Made by a program: the position numbers and the translations under genes. A stretch of 64,000 nt of DNA from Campylobacter showae CSUNSWCD (lineage in GTDB: Bacteria > Campylobacterota > Campylobacteria > Campylobacterales > Campylobacteraceae): contig NZ_AMZQ01000005.1 of the NCBI RefSeq assembly GCF_000313615.1, forward strand, positions 124,001 to 188,000, written 5' to 3'. Below the pieces are notes generated by a model that was given only the letters and a program-made list of their open reading frames with translations, was not told the origin of the DNA and did no database searches. Shown piece after piece: positions 26,034 to 36,518 of the stretch. How positions within the stretch are numbered: the stretch's first letter is position 1; every line of letters begins with the position of its first letter.

Positions 26034-27770
26034 TTAAACAAGGGCTTCGCCTTTTAGTTTCGCGTAAATTTCGCAGCTCTTGCTAAGCGCCTCGTCAGTA
26101 TCAAAACCAACCACTTTTCCGCCGCTGATAACGGCGATTTTATCGGCATTTTGCACCGTGCTTAGGCGGTGCGCGATGATAAATATTATCTTTTCTTTTT
26201 GTAAATTCGCGATGGCTTTGGTTATTTGCTGTTCGCTTTCGTTATCCAGGGCGCTCGTAGCCTCGTCAAATATCAAAATCTGCGGATCGTCGTAGAGCGC
26301 GCGGGCGATGGCGATACGCTGGCGCTGGCCGCCTGAGAGATTGGTGCCAAATTCATTTAAAACGGTCTGAGCGCCCTGGGGCAAATTTGACACGAAATCA
26401 TAAGCGTTTGCGGTTTTTAGCGCGAGCTCGACCTTGGCCTCGTCGTATTCGCGGCCGTAGGCGACGTTGTTTGCGACCGTGTCGTTAAAGATATAGACGC
26501 GCTGGGTAACTAGGCCGATATTTTGCCTAAGCGAACCTAGATCGAAATTTTTGATATTTTCGCCGTTTATCTCGATCGCTCCGCCGTTTGCGTCGTAAAA
26601 TCTCATGAGCAGGTTTACGACCGAGCTTTTTCCGCCGCCGCTACTACCCACGAGTGCTACGGTTTGGGATTTGCTCGCGCTTAGATTTATGCCTTTTAGC
26701 ACCTCTTTATCGTCGTAATTTAGCCTGACGTCTTTAAAATTTATCAAATTTATTTCAGACGGCACCGGTTTGTCGCCGCTTAAAATTTGAGGCTCTTTAT
26801 CAAGTAGCTCAAAGGTTCTCTCGGCCGCGACCACGGCGTCTTGCATTTTGTTATAAAGGCCTGAAATGCGTTTAATAGGCGTATAAAGCATGAAAAGCGC
26901 GGTTAGAAACGAAAAGAAGCTTCCCATCGTCAAATTTCCGTCTATGACCTCTTTGCCGCCGATAATGACGACCGCCGCGACGCCCACGGAGCCAAAAATT
27001 TCCATCATCGGGCTTACCATCTCGTTTACTTTTACGCTTTTTAAATTTAGCTTGAAAAATTTTGCGTTTTCGTCGGTAAATTTGGCGTGCTCAAACTCCT
27101 GCGCGTTGTTTGCTTTGATGATTTCGATGTTGGTAAAAATTTCGCTCAGCTTCGAGCTGATGTCGGAGGTCTTTTCCTGCGAGGCGCGGGAGATTTTTTT
27201 CATCTTTTTTGCGAGTCTTGAGAGCGGATATACGGCTGCAGGCATGATAACTAGCGCAAAAAACGCAAGCTGCAAGCTCTGATAAAGCACGACGCAAAGT
27301 AACCCGACGATCGTGATAGCCTCGCGGATGAGCTCTGGGATCATGGAGCTAACGATACTTCTGATGCGGTCGATGTCGTTGATATTTCGGCTGATTAGCT
27401 CGCCCGTACGGTAGTCGTTAAAAAACTTCATATCCAAATTTAGCAGGTTTTTTAGCAGCTTTTCGCGAAATCTCCTCACGATATCCTGCCCGATGTACGC
27501 GGTAAAATAGGCCTGCAAAAACGTCCCAAGCCCCTTTAAAAAGTAAATCGCTATGATGGCGTAGGGCAAAAGATAAAGCAGGTCTTTGTTTTTTTCGATG
27601 AAAATTTTATTTAACACAGGCTCGATCACCCACGCCGACGCGGCCGTACCGCCGCTAGCCATCAGCATGCCCGCAATCGCGATGATAAAATACGAAATAT
27701 AATCCCTAAAATAGGGCGCAAACCGCCGCAAGACCTCTTTTAGGCTCATCTGCTTCATATCTTTTCCCAC
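26034..27770 (-). CDS. MsbA-like ABC transporter (fused permease and ATPase)
   Basis: This 578-residue half-transporter has six membrane segments in the first 310 residues and a C-terminal ATPase. Walker A is GSSGGGKSS, the signature [15 protein letters not shown], and Walker [13 protein letters not shown]. The gene order with cysS and pyrD is the one I remember for msbA in C. jejuni, so export of lipid A/lipooligosaccharide precursors is the likely role; other lipid or drug substrates cannot be excluded. It overlaps cysS by 16 bases. Confidence 0.87.
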   Translation of the reverse strand: MGKDMKQMSLKEVLRRFAPYFRDYISYFIIAIAGMLMASGGTAASAWVIEPVLNKIFIEKNKDLLYLLPYAIIAIYFLKGLGTFLQAYFTAYIGQDIVRRFREKLLKNLLNLDMKFFNDYRTGELISRNINDIDRIRSIVSSMIPELIREAITIVGLLCVVLYQSLQLAFFALVIMPAAVYPLSRLAKKMKKISRASQEKTSDISSKLSEIFTNIEIIKANNAQEFEHAKFTDENAKFFKLNLKSVKVNEMVSPMMEIFGSVGVAAVVIIGGKEVIDGNLTMGSFFSFLTALFMLYTPIKRISGLYNKMQDAVVAAERTFELLDKEPQILSGDKPVPSEINLINFKDVRLNYDDKEVLKGINLSASKSQTVALVGSSGGGKSSVVNLLMRFYDANGGAIEINGENIKNFDLGSLRQNIGLVTQRVYIFNDTVANNVAYGREYDEAKVELALKTANAYDFVSNLPQGAQTVLNEFGTNLSGGQRQRIAIARALYDDPQILIFDEATSALDNESEQQITKAIANLQKEKIIFIIAHRLSTVQNADKIAVISGGKVVGFDTDEALSKSCEIYAKLKGEALV

Positions 27771-29143
27771 ATGCAGCCGTTTGGAGTATCCATGAGGCTG
27801 ATGCCGTTTGCGGATAGCATATCGCGGATTTTATCGGATAGCTCGTAGTTTTTTGCTTTTTTGGCTTCATTTCTTTGATTTATCAGATCCTCGATATAGG
27901 CTCGTTTTTCGTCGCTCACGCCAAACTGAAAATACTCAAATACGTCCACCTGCAAGATGCCTAGCACTCGCGCTATCAGCTCCAAATTTGCCGCGACCTC
28001 GCCTTTTTTGGCTTTGTCTTTAGGATTTGCGTCCAGTTCGTCGTTTGCGCTGCGGACAAACTCGTCTACGCTAGCAAGGGCTTTTGAGGTGTTTAGATCG
28101 TCCCCCATCGCGGACATAAATTCGCTCTTAAATTTATCGTTTGCGCTCAAATTTGCCGCCGCGCCCAAAACTCGTTTTTTTAGACGGTAAATTTTATCCA
28201 GGCGCTTTTTTGCCGCGCTTAGATCGTCTTCGCTAAAGTTAAAATTCGCTCTGTAGTGGCTAGAAATCAGATAAAATCTCACCGCCTCGCCCAAATTTCG
28301 CTCTAGCGCATCTTTAACGAAAAAGCTATTTCCCAGGCTCTTGCTCATTTTTTCGTTATTTACTTGGATAAAGCCGTTGTGAAGCCAGTATTTAGCCAGG
28401 CTTTTATGCTCGGCACAGCGGCACTGCGCAGCCTCGTTTTCGTGATGAGGAAAGAGCAAATCAAGCCCGCCCGCGTGGATATCGATTTCAAATTTTTCGC
28501 CGCTAGATAGGTGCTTTTTTATCATCGCGACGCACTCGGTGTGCCAGCCTGGGCGACCGCGGCCAAACGGGCTTTCGTACCATTTCTCGTCAAATTTCCA
28601 CAGCACGAAGTCTTTTTCGTCCTTTTTTTCGTCGCTACTAGCCACGCGAGCGACATTTGCCTCGGTGTCAAATTTACCGCTCAGGCTCAGATACTGCGCG
28701 TCTTTTGCGGTGTCAAAGTATATGCCGTCGCCCGCGATCCCATAAGCAAAGCCGTTTTTTAGCAAAATTTCGATGTACTCTATCATCTCTTTTAGCGTCT
28801 GCGTCGCTTTTGGCTTGACGTCTGGCTCAAGCACGTTAAGTGCGCTCATATCGCGCTCATAGCTTGCGATGTATCTATCCGTGATCGCTTCTAAACTCTC
28901 GCCGCTCTCACTCATTTTCTTTAAAATTTTATCGTCGATGTCGGTGTAGTTTCGCACGAATTTGACCTTGTATCCAAGCTCGCTTAACGTGCGTCTAAGC
29001 AAATCAAAGCTAATCGCGCTTTTGGCGTGTCCTAAATGCGCATCGTCATAAACCGTCGGCCCGCAGACGTAAATGCGCACAAAGTCGCTTTTTACAGGCT
29101 CAAATTCTACTTTTTTTCTCTTTACGCTATCAAAAATTTGCAT
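27755..29143 (-). CDS. cysS: Cysteinyl-tRNA synthetase
   Basis: This class I synthetase of 462 residues charges tRNA-Cys. It has the nucleotide-binding HLGH (residues 36-39) in the block [16 protein letters not shown], and the [11 protein letters not shown] loop. Zinc ligands lie in RPGWHTECV and in HHENE. The C-terminal DALR-like region is complete. It overlaps murJ (14 bases) and the ABC transporter gene (16 bases), so it is part of the same transcript. Confidence 0.97.
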   Translation of the reverse strand: MQIFDSVKRKKVEFEPVKSDFVRIYVCGPTVYDDAHLGHAKSAISFDLLRRTLSELGYKVKFVRNYTDIDDKILKKMSESGESLEAITDRYIASYERDMSALNVLEPDVKPKATQTLKEMIEYIEILLKNGFAYGIAGDGIYFDTAKDAQYLSLSGKFDTEANVARVASSDEKKDEKDFVLWKFDEKWYESPFGRGRPGWHTECVAMIKKHLSSGEKFEIDIHAGGLDLLFPHHENEAAQCRCAEHKSLAKYWLHNGFIQVNNEKMSKSLGNSFFVKDALERNLGEAVRFYLISSHYRANFNFSEDDLSAAKKRLDKIYRLKKRVLGAAANLSANDKFKSEFMSAMGDDLNTSKALASVDEFVRSANDELDANPKDKAKKGEVAANLELIARVLGILQVDVFEYFQFGVSDEKRAYIEDLINQRNEAKKAKNYELSDKIRDMLSANGISLMDTPNGCMWEKI

Positions 29144-30530
29144 CTAAAAATTTCCTTAAAAATATCAAAATCACTGCTTCTAAAACCAAAACCGCGCTTA
29201 AAAGCGTTATTTTTTTAGGCTCAATTATAGCTAAAAATTTCCTTATCCCAAAAAATTTGACGTTTAAAGCTAGCGTCAAAAACCCGCCTAGCGAGCTAGC
29301 AAGCGCTAGTCCGAACGCACCGTAAATTTGCATCAGCGCGACTGCTAAAACGAGGTTAAAAACGAGCGTTATAACGGCTATTTTAGAGGCTAGCTTTTGC
29401 TGTAAATGCGCATAAAGCCAAAGCGAGAAAAGTTTAGCAAGCCCAAAAGGCAAAAGCCCGATCATATAAGCGGCCAAAACGCTTGCGGTCGCTGCCGTAT
29501 CGGATGCCGTAAAGCTTCCGCGCTCAAAAAGCAGCTTGATGATAGGACCTGCTAAAATAATGCCGCCGATAGCCGCCGCAAAAAGCAGAAAATATAAAAT
29601 TTCAAAGCTTTTTCGCATCCATTTTAGAGCTTCGGCTTCGTTGCCGGCCTTGATCTGGCGCGTGATTTTAGGAAAAAGCGCCGTCGAAAGCGCGATCGCA
29701 AATATCGCTAAAGGCAGCTGAAAAATGCGGTTGGCGTAAAAAAGATAGCTGATCGAGCCAGCTGCCAAAAACGATGCTAGCCACGTATCCATAAACGAGC
29801 TTAGCTGCATCGCGGACGATCCCACTAGGCCGTGGAAAAAGTTGCTAAAAAAGCCCCTCGTATCGGCCCTTTTGCCGCGGGCAAATTTAACTAAGCCGCC
29901 AAAAAATAGCTTTGAGATTCCATTAAATTTAAGAGCGATAAGGTGCGCTATGAGCTGCAAAATACCGCCTACAACGACGCCGAAACTCAGATAATAAGCC
30001 ACGATTTTAGGCTCTTGTCCGCGAGCCAAAATCAAAGAGCCGATCATAGCTAAATTTAGCAAAGCGGTCGAAAATGCCGTCGTCGCAAAGTGTCCTCGGT
30101 ACTGCAAAAGCGAGGCTAAAAAAGTAACGGCAAAGATGAGGGCCAGGTAGTAAAAGTTGATTTTTACGAGCGGGACGGCTTCGTTTATGTCGTTAGGCGC
30201 TAAACCGGTGGCAATAACGGCGGTAAAAAACGGGGCGAATAAATTTACCAAAAGTGTGAGAATGCCGATAAAGGCTAGAAATTTAAGAAAAATCTCGGCG
30301 CTAAAGAGCGATTTTTTGTTTGATTTCGTAAAATTTGGCAAAAAAGCGTTGGCAAATGCCCCCTCGCCAAAGATACGGCGCAATAAATTTGGTATCTTAA
30401 ACGCGATGAAAAATATATCGCTGTAAATGCCCGCACCTAAAGTAGAAGCCGTGAGCAAGTCGCGCACAAGCCCTAAAACTCGCGAAACCATGATGCCGAT
30501 GCTATTTGAAAAAAAGCCCTTGATAAACAC
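29130..30530 (-). CDS. murJ: MurJ, lipid II flippase
   Basis: This 466-residue polytopic protein (about 13-14 membrane segments) of the MviN/MOP family moves lipid II across the inner membrane. The N-terminus has the typical [18 protein letters not shown] and [17 protein letters not shown] blocks. The start is a GTG at 30530 with AGGA upstream. It is the first gene of the long minus-strand run and is divergent from the FapA-domain gene across about 125 bases, which must hold both promoters. Confidence 0.95.
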   Translation of the reverse strand: MFIKGFFSNSIGIMVSRVLGLVRDLLTASTLGAGIYSDIFFIAFKIPNLLRRIFGEGAFANAFLPNFTKSNKKSLFSAEIFLKFLAFIGILTLLVNLFAPFFTAVIATGLAPNDINEAVPLVKINFYYLALIFAVTFLASLLQYRGHFATTAFSTALLNLAMIGSLILARGQEPKIVAYYLSFGVVVGGILQLIAHLIALKFNGISKLFFGGLVKFARGKRADTRGFFSNFFHGLVGSSAMQLSSFMDTWLASFLAAGSISYLFYANRIFQLPLAIFAIALSTALFPKITRQIKAGNEAEALKWMRKSFEILYFLLFAAAIGGIILAGPIIKLLFERGSFTASDTAATASVLAAYMIGLLPFGLAKLFSLWLYAHLQQKLASKIAVITLVFNLVLAVALMQIYGAFGLALASSLGGFLTLALNVKFFGIRKFLAIIEPKKITLLSAVLVLEAVILIFLRKFLDANF

Positions 30531-30655
30531 GAAAATCCTAGTAAATTTTTAGCGCAATGATAGACAAATTTAGTTTTAAAAGACGTAAAATCAAGAGTTT
30601 TTAATGAAATTTTAGAGATAATCGACTAAAAATCAAAAAATTGCGAGAGTATCAC

Positions 30656-32557
30656 GTGCCAGAAAACCAAAATGCGCAGCAAAACTTCCTAGCCGAGACG
30701 GAGGTCGAGACCGCCAATCCGTACGGCGAGATATTAAATTTAGCAAAACACTTCGGCGTCGATAGCAAATTTATAGATTTTGATATCATGGAAATCAAAA
30801 CCGAGTGCAAGGTGGTGGGCGAGAGCCAACCTCGCCAAGTCCCTGCGGAAAAACTAAATATCTTTGACGACGATAAATTTTTTGTAGAAAAAGTAGAAAG
30901 CATAAAACAAAACTATCTGGTTAAATTTTACGACACGAGGCAGGTAAAACCAACGCCTTTGCCTAATGTCGCCATAAATGCGAATAAAAATTTAACTAAA
31001 ATTTTAGCCACCGTTTCGCAAAACGCCGACACGGTTTATTTTAAAGAATTTGACAAAAAGCTGATAAATTTTATCTACAAAAAGCTGATAAAAGTAGGCA
31101 TCCTGGTTGGCATCAGAAACAAAACGATGCTAGAAGAGGTCGCTAAAATTTATTCGGTTTTAAGAGTAAAAGAATTTATCGACAAAGACTACTCCTTTGT
31201 CGTAACTGCAGGCGTAAACGTAAATCCGTCGGCGGATGATGCGCTAGTGTTTCACTATAAAAATAAAAATAAATCCACTGACGAAAACGACAAGATCGAC
31301 TATTCAAATAGGGGCTATTTATTGGGCGTAACCGAAAATGAATTGATATTTGAATACGTGAAACTAAGAGAAGGCGCAAACGGCCGTGATGTGCGAGGAA
31401 AACTTTTGCCTACTCAAAAAGCCAAAGCTACTATAGCAAAAATGCCAGAACATACAGAAAATATTTACTCAAAAGAAGATGAGGAAGGAATAAAATTCTT
31501 TTCAAAAAAATCCGGTTACGTACAGGAAGAAAAGGGCGTTTTTGATATTAAAGACGAGCTTGACGTAAATGAAATTTCGTTTAAGACTACCGGCTCGGTA
31601 GATACTGGGCTTGATACAAACGTAACTTTAAACGTAAAAGAAAAGGATCTAACAAAAGATGCCATAGGTACCGGAATGACGGTCGAAGCAAACGAGATAA
31701 ATATAGAAGGAAACGTAGCCGCAAATGCGGTGGTGAAAGCAAATAAAGTAGTAATCGGCGGACAAACCCACGCTAAAGCTCTCATTGAAGCAAAAGATGC
31801 GAAAATAGCCGTACATATCGGTAGCTTTGACGGAGAATACGTCGAGATAGATAGGCTAGAAGGCGGCAAAGTAAAAGCTAAAAAAGTCGTGATAAAATCG
31901 GCGATCGGCGGAGAGATAATCGCCGAAAGCGTCATCATAGACACGCTCGTATCAAACTCAAACATCATAATCGCCGACACGTTAGAAATAAAAAAACTAA
32001 AGGGCGTAAATAATAAAATTTTAGTCGATTTTAGTATGATAAAAAACACGGGCGAACAGATAAACGAGCGCATGGCAAAGATAAAAACCATCAGAGAGCA
32101 GATCGTAAAAATGCCGCGCACTTTGGAGTCTAAAAGATGCGTTATCGAGGAAAACAAAGGCCCGATAAACGTCATAAAAGCTAAAATCGAGGAGCTAAAA
32201 AGCACTAACAACACTCCGCCAGTAACATTTATGAAAAAACTAAAAGAGTATCAGCAGCTGGTACACGAGTATAACGCGCTTTTAAAGGAATTTCGCGAAA
32301 AAAAAGCCGCGATCGCCGAGCTAAAAAGCGAGATAGCCAATATTCAAGACGGAATATTTAGCTCAAAAGTGATAAATCACAGCAATTGGCGCGAATTTAA
32401 CGAGATAAAATTTAGGCTCGTCGATCCTGCTCGCGACATCACGTACAGCACCCGCGAAAACGAAATCGCTCGAGTCATAACGATAGCCAAGGTCGAGACC
32501 GAGGATGGCGATATAGACTACGTAGTTAAGAAAAACAACAACGTCAGAAAGGCCTAA
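30656..32557 (+). CDS. FapA-domain (DUF342) protein
   Basis: This protein of about 633 residues has the DUF342/FapA beta-solenoid in its central part (residues about 290-470, with repeated strands such as IEGNVAANAVVKANKVVIGG). It is followed by a coiled coil (about 470-580, KIKTIREQIVKMPRTLESK onward). FapA proteins include polar localisation or polymerisation factors, but the role in Campylobacter is not known. I prefer the GTG at 30656, with CGAGAG 8 bases upstream, to the TTG at 30641, which has no ribosome binding site. The mla-type permease begins 2 bases after its stop, so they are probably co-transcribed. Confidence 0.82.
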   Translation: MPENQNAQQNFLAETEVETANPYGEILNLAKHFGVDSKFIDFDIMEIKTECKVVGESQPRQVPAEKLNIFDDDKFFVEKVESIKQNYLVKFYDTRQVKPTPLPNVAINANKNLTKILATVSQNADTVYFKEFDKKLINFIYKKLIKVGILVGIRNKTMLEEVAKIYSVLRVKEFIDKDYSFVVTAGVNVNPSADDALVFHYKNKNKSTDENDKIDYSNRGYLLGVTENELIFEYVKLREGANGRDVRGKLLPTQKAKATIAKMPEHTENIYSKEDEEGIKFFSKKSGYVQEEKGVFDIKDELDVNEISFKTTGSVDTGLDTNVTLNVKEKDLTKDAIGTGMTVEANEINIEGNVAANAVVKANKVVIGGQTHAKALIEAKDAKIAVHIGSFDGEYVEIDRLEGGKVKAKKVVIKSAIGGEIIAESVIIDTLVSNSNIIIADTLEIKKLKGVNNKILVDFSMIKNTGEQINERMAKIKTIREQIVKMPRTLESKRCVIEENKGPINVIKAKIEELKSTNNTPPVTFMKKLKEYQQLVHEYNALLKEFREKKAAIAELKSEIANIQDGIFSSKVINHSNWREFNEIKFRLVDPARDITYSTRENEIARVITIAKVETEDGDIDYVVKKNNNVRKA

Positions 32558-32559
32558 AT

Positions 32560-33696
32560 TTGCCTCTTTTTTTAAAATTTGAAAGCGAATTTTACAAGTG
32601 CGAGCAAAGTAGCGACAAGCTAACTATAAATCTAAAAAACGACTGGAACTACAAGCTACCGGCTCAAATTTGGACCCAAACGGCCGCGCTTATCGGCTCA
32701 AAGAAATTTAACAAAATCGTTTTAAATTTTAAAGAGGTAAAAGAGCTTGATTACGCAGCGGCACTGTTTTTTAAAAATACCTTTTTAAATGCCAGCAAAG
32801 AGTACGAGCTCGTAAATTTAACTCCCCACGCGCAAAAGATTTTTGATTCGATAAATAGCGAAGTAAATCCCAAAATAAAGCAGATCATAAACTCCAAACC
32901 GCACGGAAATCCATTCTCTCAAATCGGCAAAAATTTGACCGCGTTTTTTGCGGGATTTTGCGCGTTTTTAAATTTCATAGGCGAGTTTTTGGTCAAATTT
33001 AGCAAGATATTTATGTTAAAAAATATCCGCGCGAAGGAAATTTTGGCTTATTTTGAAGATGCGGGCATAAAGTCCGTTTTTATCGTGTGCCTCACCTCTT
33101 TTCTCATCGGTATCGTGCTAGCATATCAGGGCTCGAGCTTGCTTGAGCGTTTCGGCGCTACGATAATAATCGTTGAAATGATGGGGCTTTTGACCCTGCG
33201 CGAGATAGCTCCGCTCATCGCCGCCATCATCGTTGCCGGGCGCCTGGCGTCAAGCTTTACTGCGCAAATCGGCGTTATGAAAATCACCGAAGAGATCGAT
33301 GCGATGAAAACGATGGGCTTTGATCCGTTTAAATTTCTAGTTTTGCCTCGCGTGATCGCTCTTATCGTAGCTATGCCGCTTATCGTGTTTTTAGCCGACG
33401 TGGCGGGGATACTAGGCGAGATGGTCGTAATGGAAAACTACCTAAACATCAGCTTTGATAGCTATCTGGCGAGATTTGGCCAAGAGGTGGATATAAAGCA
33501 TCTTTACGTCGGGCTTTTTAAGGCTCCGTTTTTTGGCGTCGTGATCGCGTTTATCGGCTGCATGAGAGGCTTTCAGATCAGCGGAAACACCCAAAGCGTG
33601 GGCACATATACGACCGTGAGCGTTGTAAATGCGATATTTGGCGTGATCATGGTCGACGCGCTGTTTTCGATTATTTTCACGCAGCTAGGCATATAA
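32560..33696 (+). CDS. MlaE-family lipid ABC permease with N-terminal STAS domain
   Basis: This 378-residue protein joins a STAS/MlaB-like domain (about residues 1-110, with VLNFKEVKELDYAAALFF) to an MlaE permease domain with five to six membrane segments. The permease has the hallmark blocks EMMGLLTLREIAPLIAAIIVAGR and EEIDAMKTMGFDPFKFLVLPR. It probably moves phospholipids between the membranes. The start is a TTG with AAAGG 7 bases upstream. The ATPase gene follows directly after the stop. The STAS fusion would make a separate mlaB unnecessary. Confidence 0.9.
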   Translation: MPLFLKFESEFYKCEQSSDKLTINLKNDWNYKLPAQIWTQTAALIGSKKFNKIVLNFKEVKELDYAAALFFKNTFLNASKEYELVNLTPHAQKIFDSINSEVNPKIKQIINSKPHGNPFSQIGKNLTAFFAGFCAFLNFIGEFLVKFSKIFMLKNIRAKEILAYFEDAGIKSVFIVCLTSFLIGIVLAYQGSSLLERFGATIIIVEMMGLLTLREIAPLIAAIIVAGRLASSFTAQIGVMKITEEIDAMKTMGFDPFKFLVLPRVIALIVAMPLIVFLADVAGILGEMVVMENYLNISFDSYLARFGQEVDIKHLYVGLFKAPFFGVVIAFIGCMRGFQISGNTQSVGTYTTVSVVNAIFGVIMVDALFSIIFTQLGI

Positions 33697-34440
33697 ATGA
33701 TAATAAAAGCGACTGATTTAACGACGAAATTTGGAGACCGAGTGATTCACGACGGACTAAATTTCCACGTAAACGAGGCTGAAATTTACGGGCTGCTCGG
33801 CGGTAGCGGCACGGGCAAATCGACGCTGATGAAAACGATGATATATCTAAAGGAACCAAGCGCCGGCAAGGTCGAGATGCTGGGGCGCGATCTGTGGTCG
33901 CTAGACGAAGCGGCTAGGCAGGAAATGAAGCTAGCTTGCAGCGTGATGTTTCAGTTTGGTGCGCTTTATACCTCGATGAACGTGCTAGAAAACATCTACA
34001 TCCTGCTAAAAGAGTATAGCGGTATGAGCGAGCGTTCGATGCGCGAGATAGCGATGTTTTGGCTACAAAAAGTAGGCCTTAGCGAAAACGTCGCGCTGCA
34101 ATACCCAAGCGAGCTAAGTGGCGGTATGAAAAAGCGCGTGGCGATGGCTAGGGCTCTAGTGCTAAGTCCTAAAATTTTGTTTTTAGACGAGCCAAACTCG
34201 GGCCTTGATCCAAGCAGCGCGCGCGCCTTTGACGAGTTAGTGGTCGAGCTGCGAGATACGCTTGGCGTCACGGTCGTGATGGTAACGCACGATATAGACA
34301 GTATTTGCATGATTTTGGATAGATTTTTGATACTTCAAGATAAAAAGATAGCCTTCGAGGGGACGTTTGAGCAGCTGATGCAAATGCCCGAAAATCCGCT
34401 CGAAGAGCTTTTAAAAACAAGGAAAAACGGTGGGAAATAA
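33697..34440 (+). CDS. MlaF-family ATPase of the lipid transport system
   Basis: This 247-residue ATPase drives the Mla permease. Walker A is GGSGTGKST, the Q-loop lies in CSVMFQFGALYTSMNV, the signature is LSGGMKKRVAMARAL, and Walker B is LFLDEPNSGLD. The GALYTSMNV stretch after the Q-loop is typical of the MlaF branch. It starts right after the permease stop and overlaps the MCE protein by 11 bases. Confidence 0.93.
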   Translation: MIIKATDLTTKFGDRVIHDGLNFHVNEAEIYGLLGGSGTGKSTLMKTMIYLKEPSAGKVEMLGRDLWSLDEAARQEMKLACSVMFQFGALYTSMNVLENIYILLKEYSGMSERSMREIAMFWLQKVGLSENVALQYPSELSGGMKKRVAMARALVLSPKILFLDEPNSGLDPSSARAFDELVVELRDTLGVTVVMVTHDIDSICMILDRFLILQDKKIAFEGTFEQLMQMPENPLEELLKTRKNGGK

Positions 34441-35362
34441 AATAAATTATACTTTGATAGGTCTCTTTTTCGTGTTTGTCGTGAGCGCTCTTGGCGTCAC
34501 GGCATGGTGGATGGGCGGATACGGAAAAAAGGCAGATGATTATAGGTCGTATTTCATCAAAACCACAAGCTTGCCAAGCGGTATCAAAAAAGACTCCACG
34601 GTCAAATTTATCGGCGTAGATGCGGGCACGGTCAAGGATATTCGCTTTGCCGACGAAAAAGAAGCCCTCATCGAGCTTGAGCTCTCCGTGAGAAAAGATA
34701 TACCGATAAGAACCGATAGCACGGCGTCTGCGGAGATACAGGGCATCACGGGTATCGGCTATCTAAATATCTCGCGCGGTAGCATGGATAGCCCGCTCTT
34801 TGATAAAAACAAAAAGGCCTACATCGGACTTGAAGCGAGTTTTTTTGACAAAATAGGCAATAGGGCAGAGTATTTAACGCAAAATTTAGAGTCAACATTT
34901 AAAAATATCAATAAATTTTTAAGCGACGAAAACGCGGCTAAATTTTCGTCTATCCTAGTTTCGGTTGATGAAGCCGCGAAAAAGATAAATGCTGGAAATC
35001 TCGATATAAACGCGACTATCGCAAACGCAAACGAGGTTTTGTCTAATGCAAATTTGACGCTAAACGAGCTAAAAAAAGCGCTAAAAAACGCCTCGGGCAC
35101 GCTTGAGTTTGTAAATGCATTTACGACCAAGGCCACGGACGCCGCGCAAGCGCTCAAAAATCTACAAACCGCGATAGCAGAAAAGATAAAAAGCGGCGAA
35201 TATGACGTAAAAGACGCGCTAAATACGATTGGCGACGAGACGGAAAGGACGCTGCTAAGCTTTCAAAAGCTCATTTCGGATTTTAGAAACACCCTTTTTA
35301 GACTCGAGGACGATCCGTATGATTTTTTCTTTAAAGACACGCAGAAAAAGGACGAAAAATGA
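34430..35362 (+). CDS. MlaD-like MCE-domain lipid-binding protein
   Basis: This 310-residue protein has one N-terminal membrane segment (INYTLIGLFFVFVVSALGVTAWW), then an MCE domain (about 40-120, with VKFIGVDAGTVKDI and GITGIGYLNIS). A long alpha-helical C-terminal region follows, rich in Ala/Asn/Leu and likely a coiled coil. It would form the periplasmic hexamer that passes lipids to or from MlaE. The start is GTG 34430, inside the end of the ATPase gene. It overlaps the downstream lipoprotein gene by ATGA. Confidence 0.9.
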   Translation: MGNKINYTLIGLFFVFVVSALGVTAWWMGGYGKKADDYRSYFIKTTSLPSGIKKDSTVKFIGVDAGTVKDIRFADEKEALIELELSVRKDIPIRTDSTASAEIQGITGIGYLNISRGSMDSPLFDKNKKAYIGLEASFFDKIGNRAEYLTQNLESTFKNINKFLSDENAAKFSSILVSVDEAAKKINAGNLDINATIANANEVLSNANLTLNELKKALKNASGTLEFVNAFTTKATDAAQALKNLQTAIAEKIKSGEYDVKDALNTIGDETERTLLSFQKLISDFRNTLFRLEDDPYDFFFKDTQKKDEK

Positions 35363-35922
35363 AAATTTTAAGCACGGTTTTAGCTCTGGCGGCACTGTTT
35401 TTTAGCGGTTGTAGCGTTTTGGCAAAGCCTGCGCCCAGGACGAATTATTTTATGCTAGGCAGCACGGAGGATAAATTTAAAGAGTGCGAAAACAAGCCCG
35501 AAAAAACGGTTTTTATCGAGGAGGTGCGGGTTTTTGGTGCGTATGAGAGCCGTGAAGTCCTAAAGGTAGACGCAAACGGCGAGATCCGTCCGCTAAAAAA
35601 TATCAAATTTTTAGCGCTCCCAAGCGAGATGACGAGGCGAAATTTGATCATAGCCGCGAGCGATCAGTGCGCGTTTAAGCCCTCTTTTAAAAACGCGGAC
35701 ATTAACGTAAAGTCAAATTTACTCACGCTTCAAATCAAAGACCAAAAGGCGCAAATTTCGATGATGTTTAGCTTTTTTAAAGATGGCAAAGAGCTAAAAA
35801 GCATCGTGCTAAGCTCGCAAAAAGACGCAGGCGCGGACGAGGGCGAAATCGCGATGAAGGCGCTAAACGCCGCCTTTAGCGAGGTTACGGATAAATTTTT
35901 GCAAGAATTAATCAAATTTTAG
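35359..35922 (+). CDS. ABC-type transport auxiliary lipoprotein
   Basis: This 187-residue protein begins with a signal peptide and lipobox FSGC (Cys18). It is followed by the PAPRTNYFMLGS segment seen in the DUF330/PqiC-like auxiliary lipoproteins that accompany MCE systems. It is probably outer-membrane anchored and helps the MCE complex hand over lipid. It takes the place that MlaC/MlaA would have in E. coli. It ends 28 bases before ruvA. Confidence 0.83.
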   Translation: MKILSTVLALAALFFSGCSVLAKPAPRTNYFMLGSTEDKFKECENKPEKTVFIEEVRVFGAYESREVLKVDANGEIRPLKNIKFLALPSEMTRRNLIIAASDQCAFKPSFKNADINVKSNLLTLQIKDQKAQISMMFSFFKDGKELKSIVLSSQKDAGADEGEIAMKALNAAFSEVTDKFLQELIKF

Positions 35923-35950
35923 AGATAATCGCAAATTTTAAAGGAAAACG

Positions 35951-36505
35951 ATGATAAAAGCGATCGAGGGCGTCATAACCAAAAAAGAGCCCGCAAATCT
36001 CATCTTAAAGACGGCCGGCGGCGTGAGCTACGGCGTGGCGATCTCGCTTTTTTGCTCGGCGAAACTCGAGCGAGGCCAGAGCGTGGAGCTAAACATCACG
36101 CAGATCATCCGCGAGGATGCGGACTTGCTTTACGGATTTTTAGATAGTAACGAACAAAAGATGTTTGAGACGCTGATAAAACTAAGCGGTATCGGCGCGG
36201 CGACTGCGATGGCGGTGTGCTCGAGCCTAAATCCCAACGCATTTTTAAACGCGGTTAAAAGCGGAGACGCTACGGCGCTGCAAACAGTGCCAGGCATCGG
36301 CGCAAAGACTGCTAGACGCATCATCGCCGAGCTTAGCGACGCAAAGATGACGATGGATGAAAATCTGCCTAGCCATCAGCACGAAGCGATCTTAGCTCTG
36401 GAGAGTCTTGGCTTTAAAAGAGAAAAGATAACCAAGGTGCTTAGCGAGTGCGACGCGCAAAATACGGGCGAACTCATCAAACAAGCTCTAAAAAAACTAG
36501 CATAA
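35951..36505 (+). CDS. ruvA: RuvA, Holliday junction branch-migration subunit
   Basis: RuvA binds four-way junctions and loads RuvB. The 184-residue protein has the N-terminal OB fold (KAIEGVITKKEPANLIL), two helix-hairpin-helix motifs (LSGIGAATAM and VPGIGAKTARRI), and the C-terminal RuvB-contact domain (ILALESLGFKREKI). The start has TAAAGGAAAACG upstream. It is followed 13 bases later by ddl. Confidence 0.96.
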   Translation: MIKAIEGVITKKEPANLILKTAGGVSYGVAISLFCSAKLERGQSVELNITQIIREDADLLYGFLDSNEQKMFETLIKLSGIGAATAMAVCSSLNPNAFLNAVKSGDATALQTVPGIGAKTARRIIAELSDAKMTMDENLPSHQHEAILALESLGFKREKITKVLSECDAQNTGELIKQALKKLA

Positions 36506-36518
36506 AAAAGGAAAAGAT

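Noticed and set aside
31516-32214. Long minus-strand frame of 232 codons inside the FapA-domain gene
   Set aside because: It is the antisense shadow of a well-supported coding frame; its hydrophobic composition results from the reverse complement of Lys/Glu/Ile codons.
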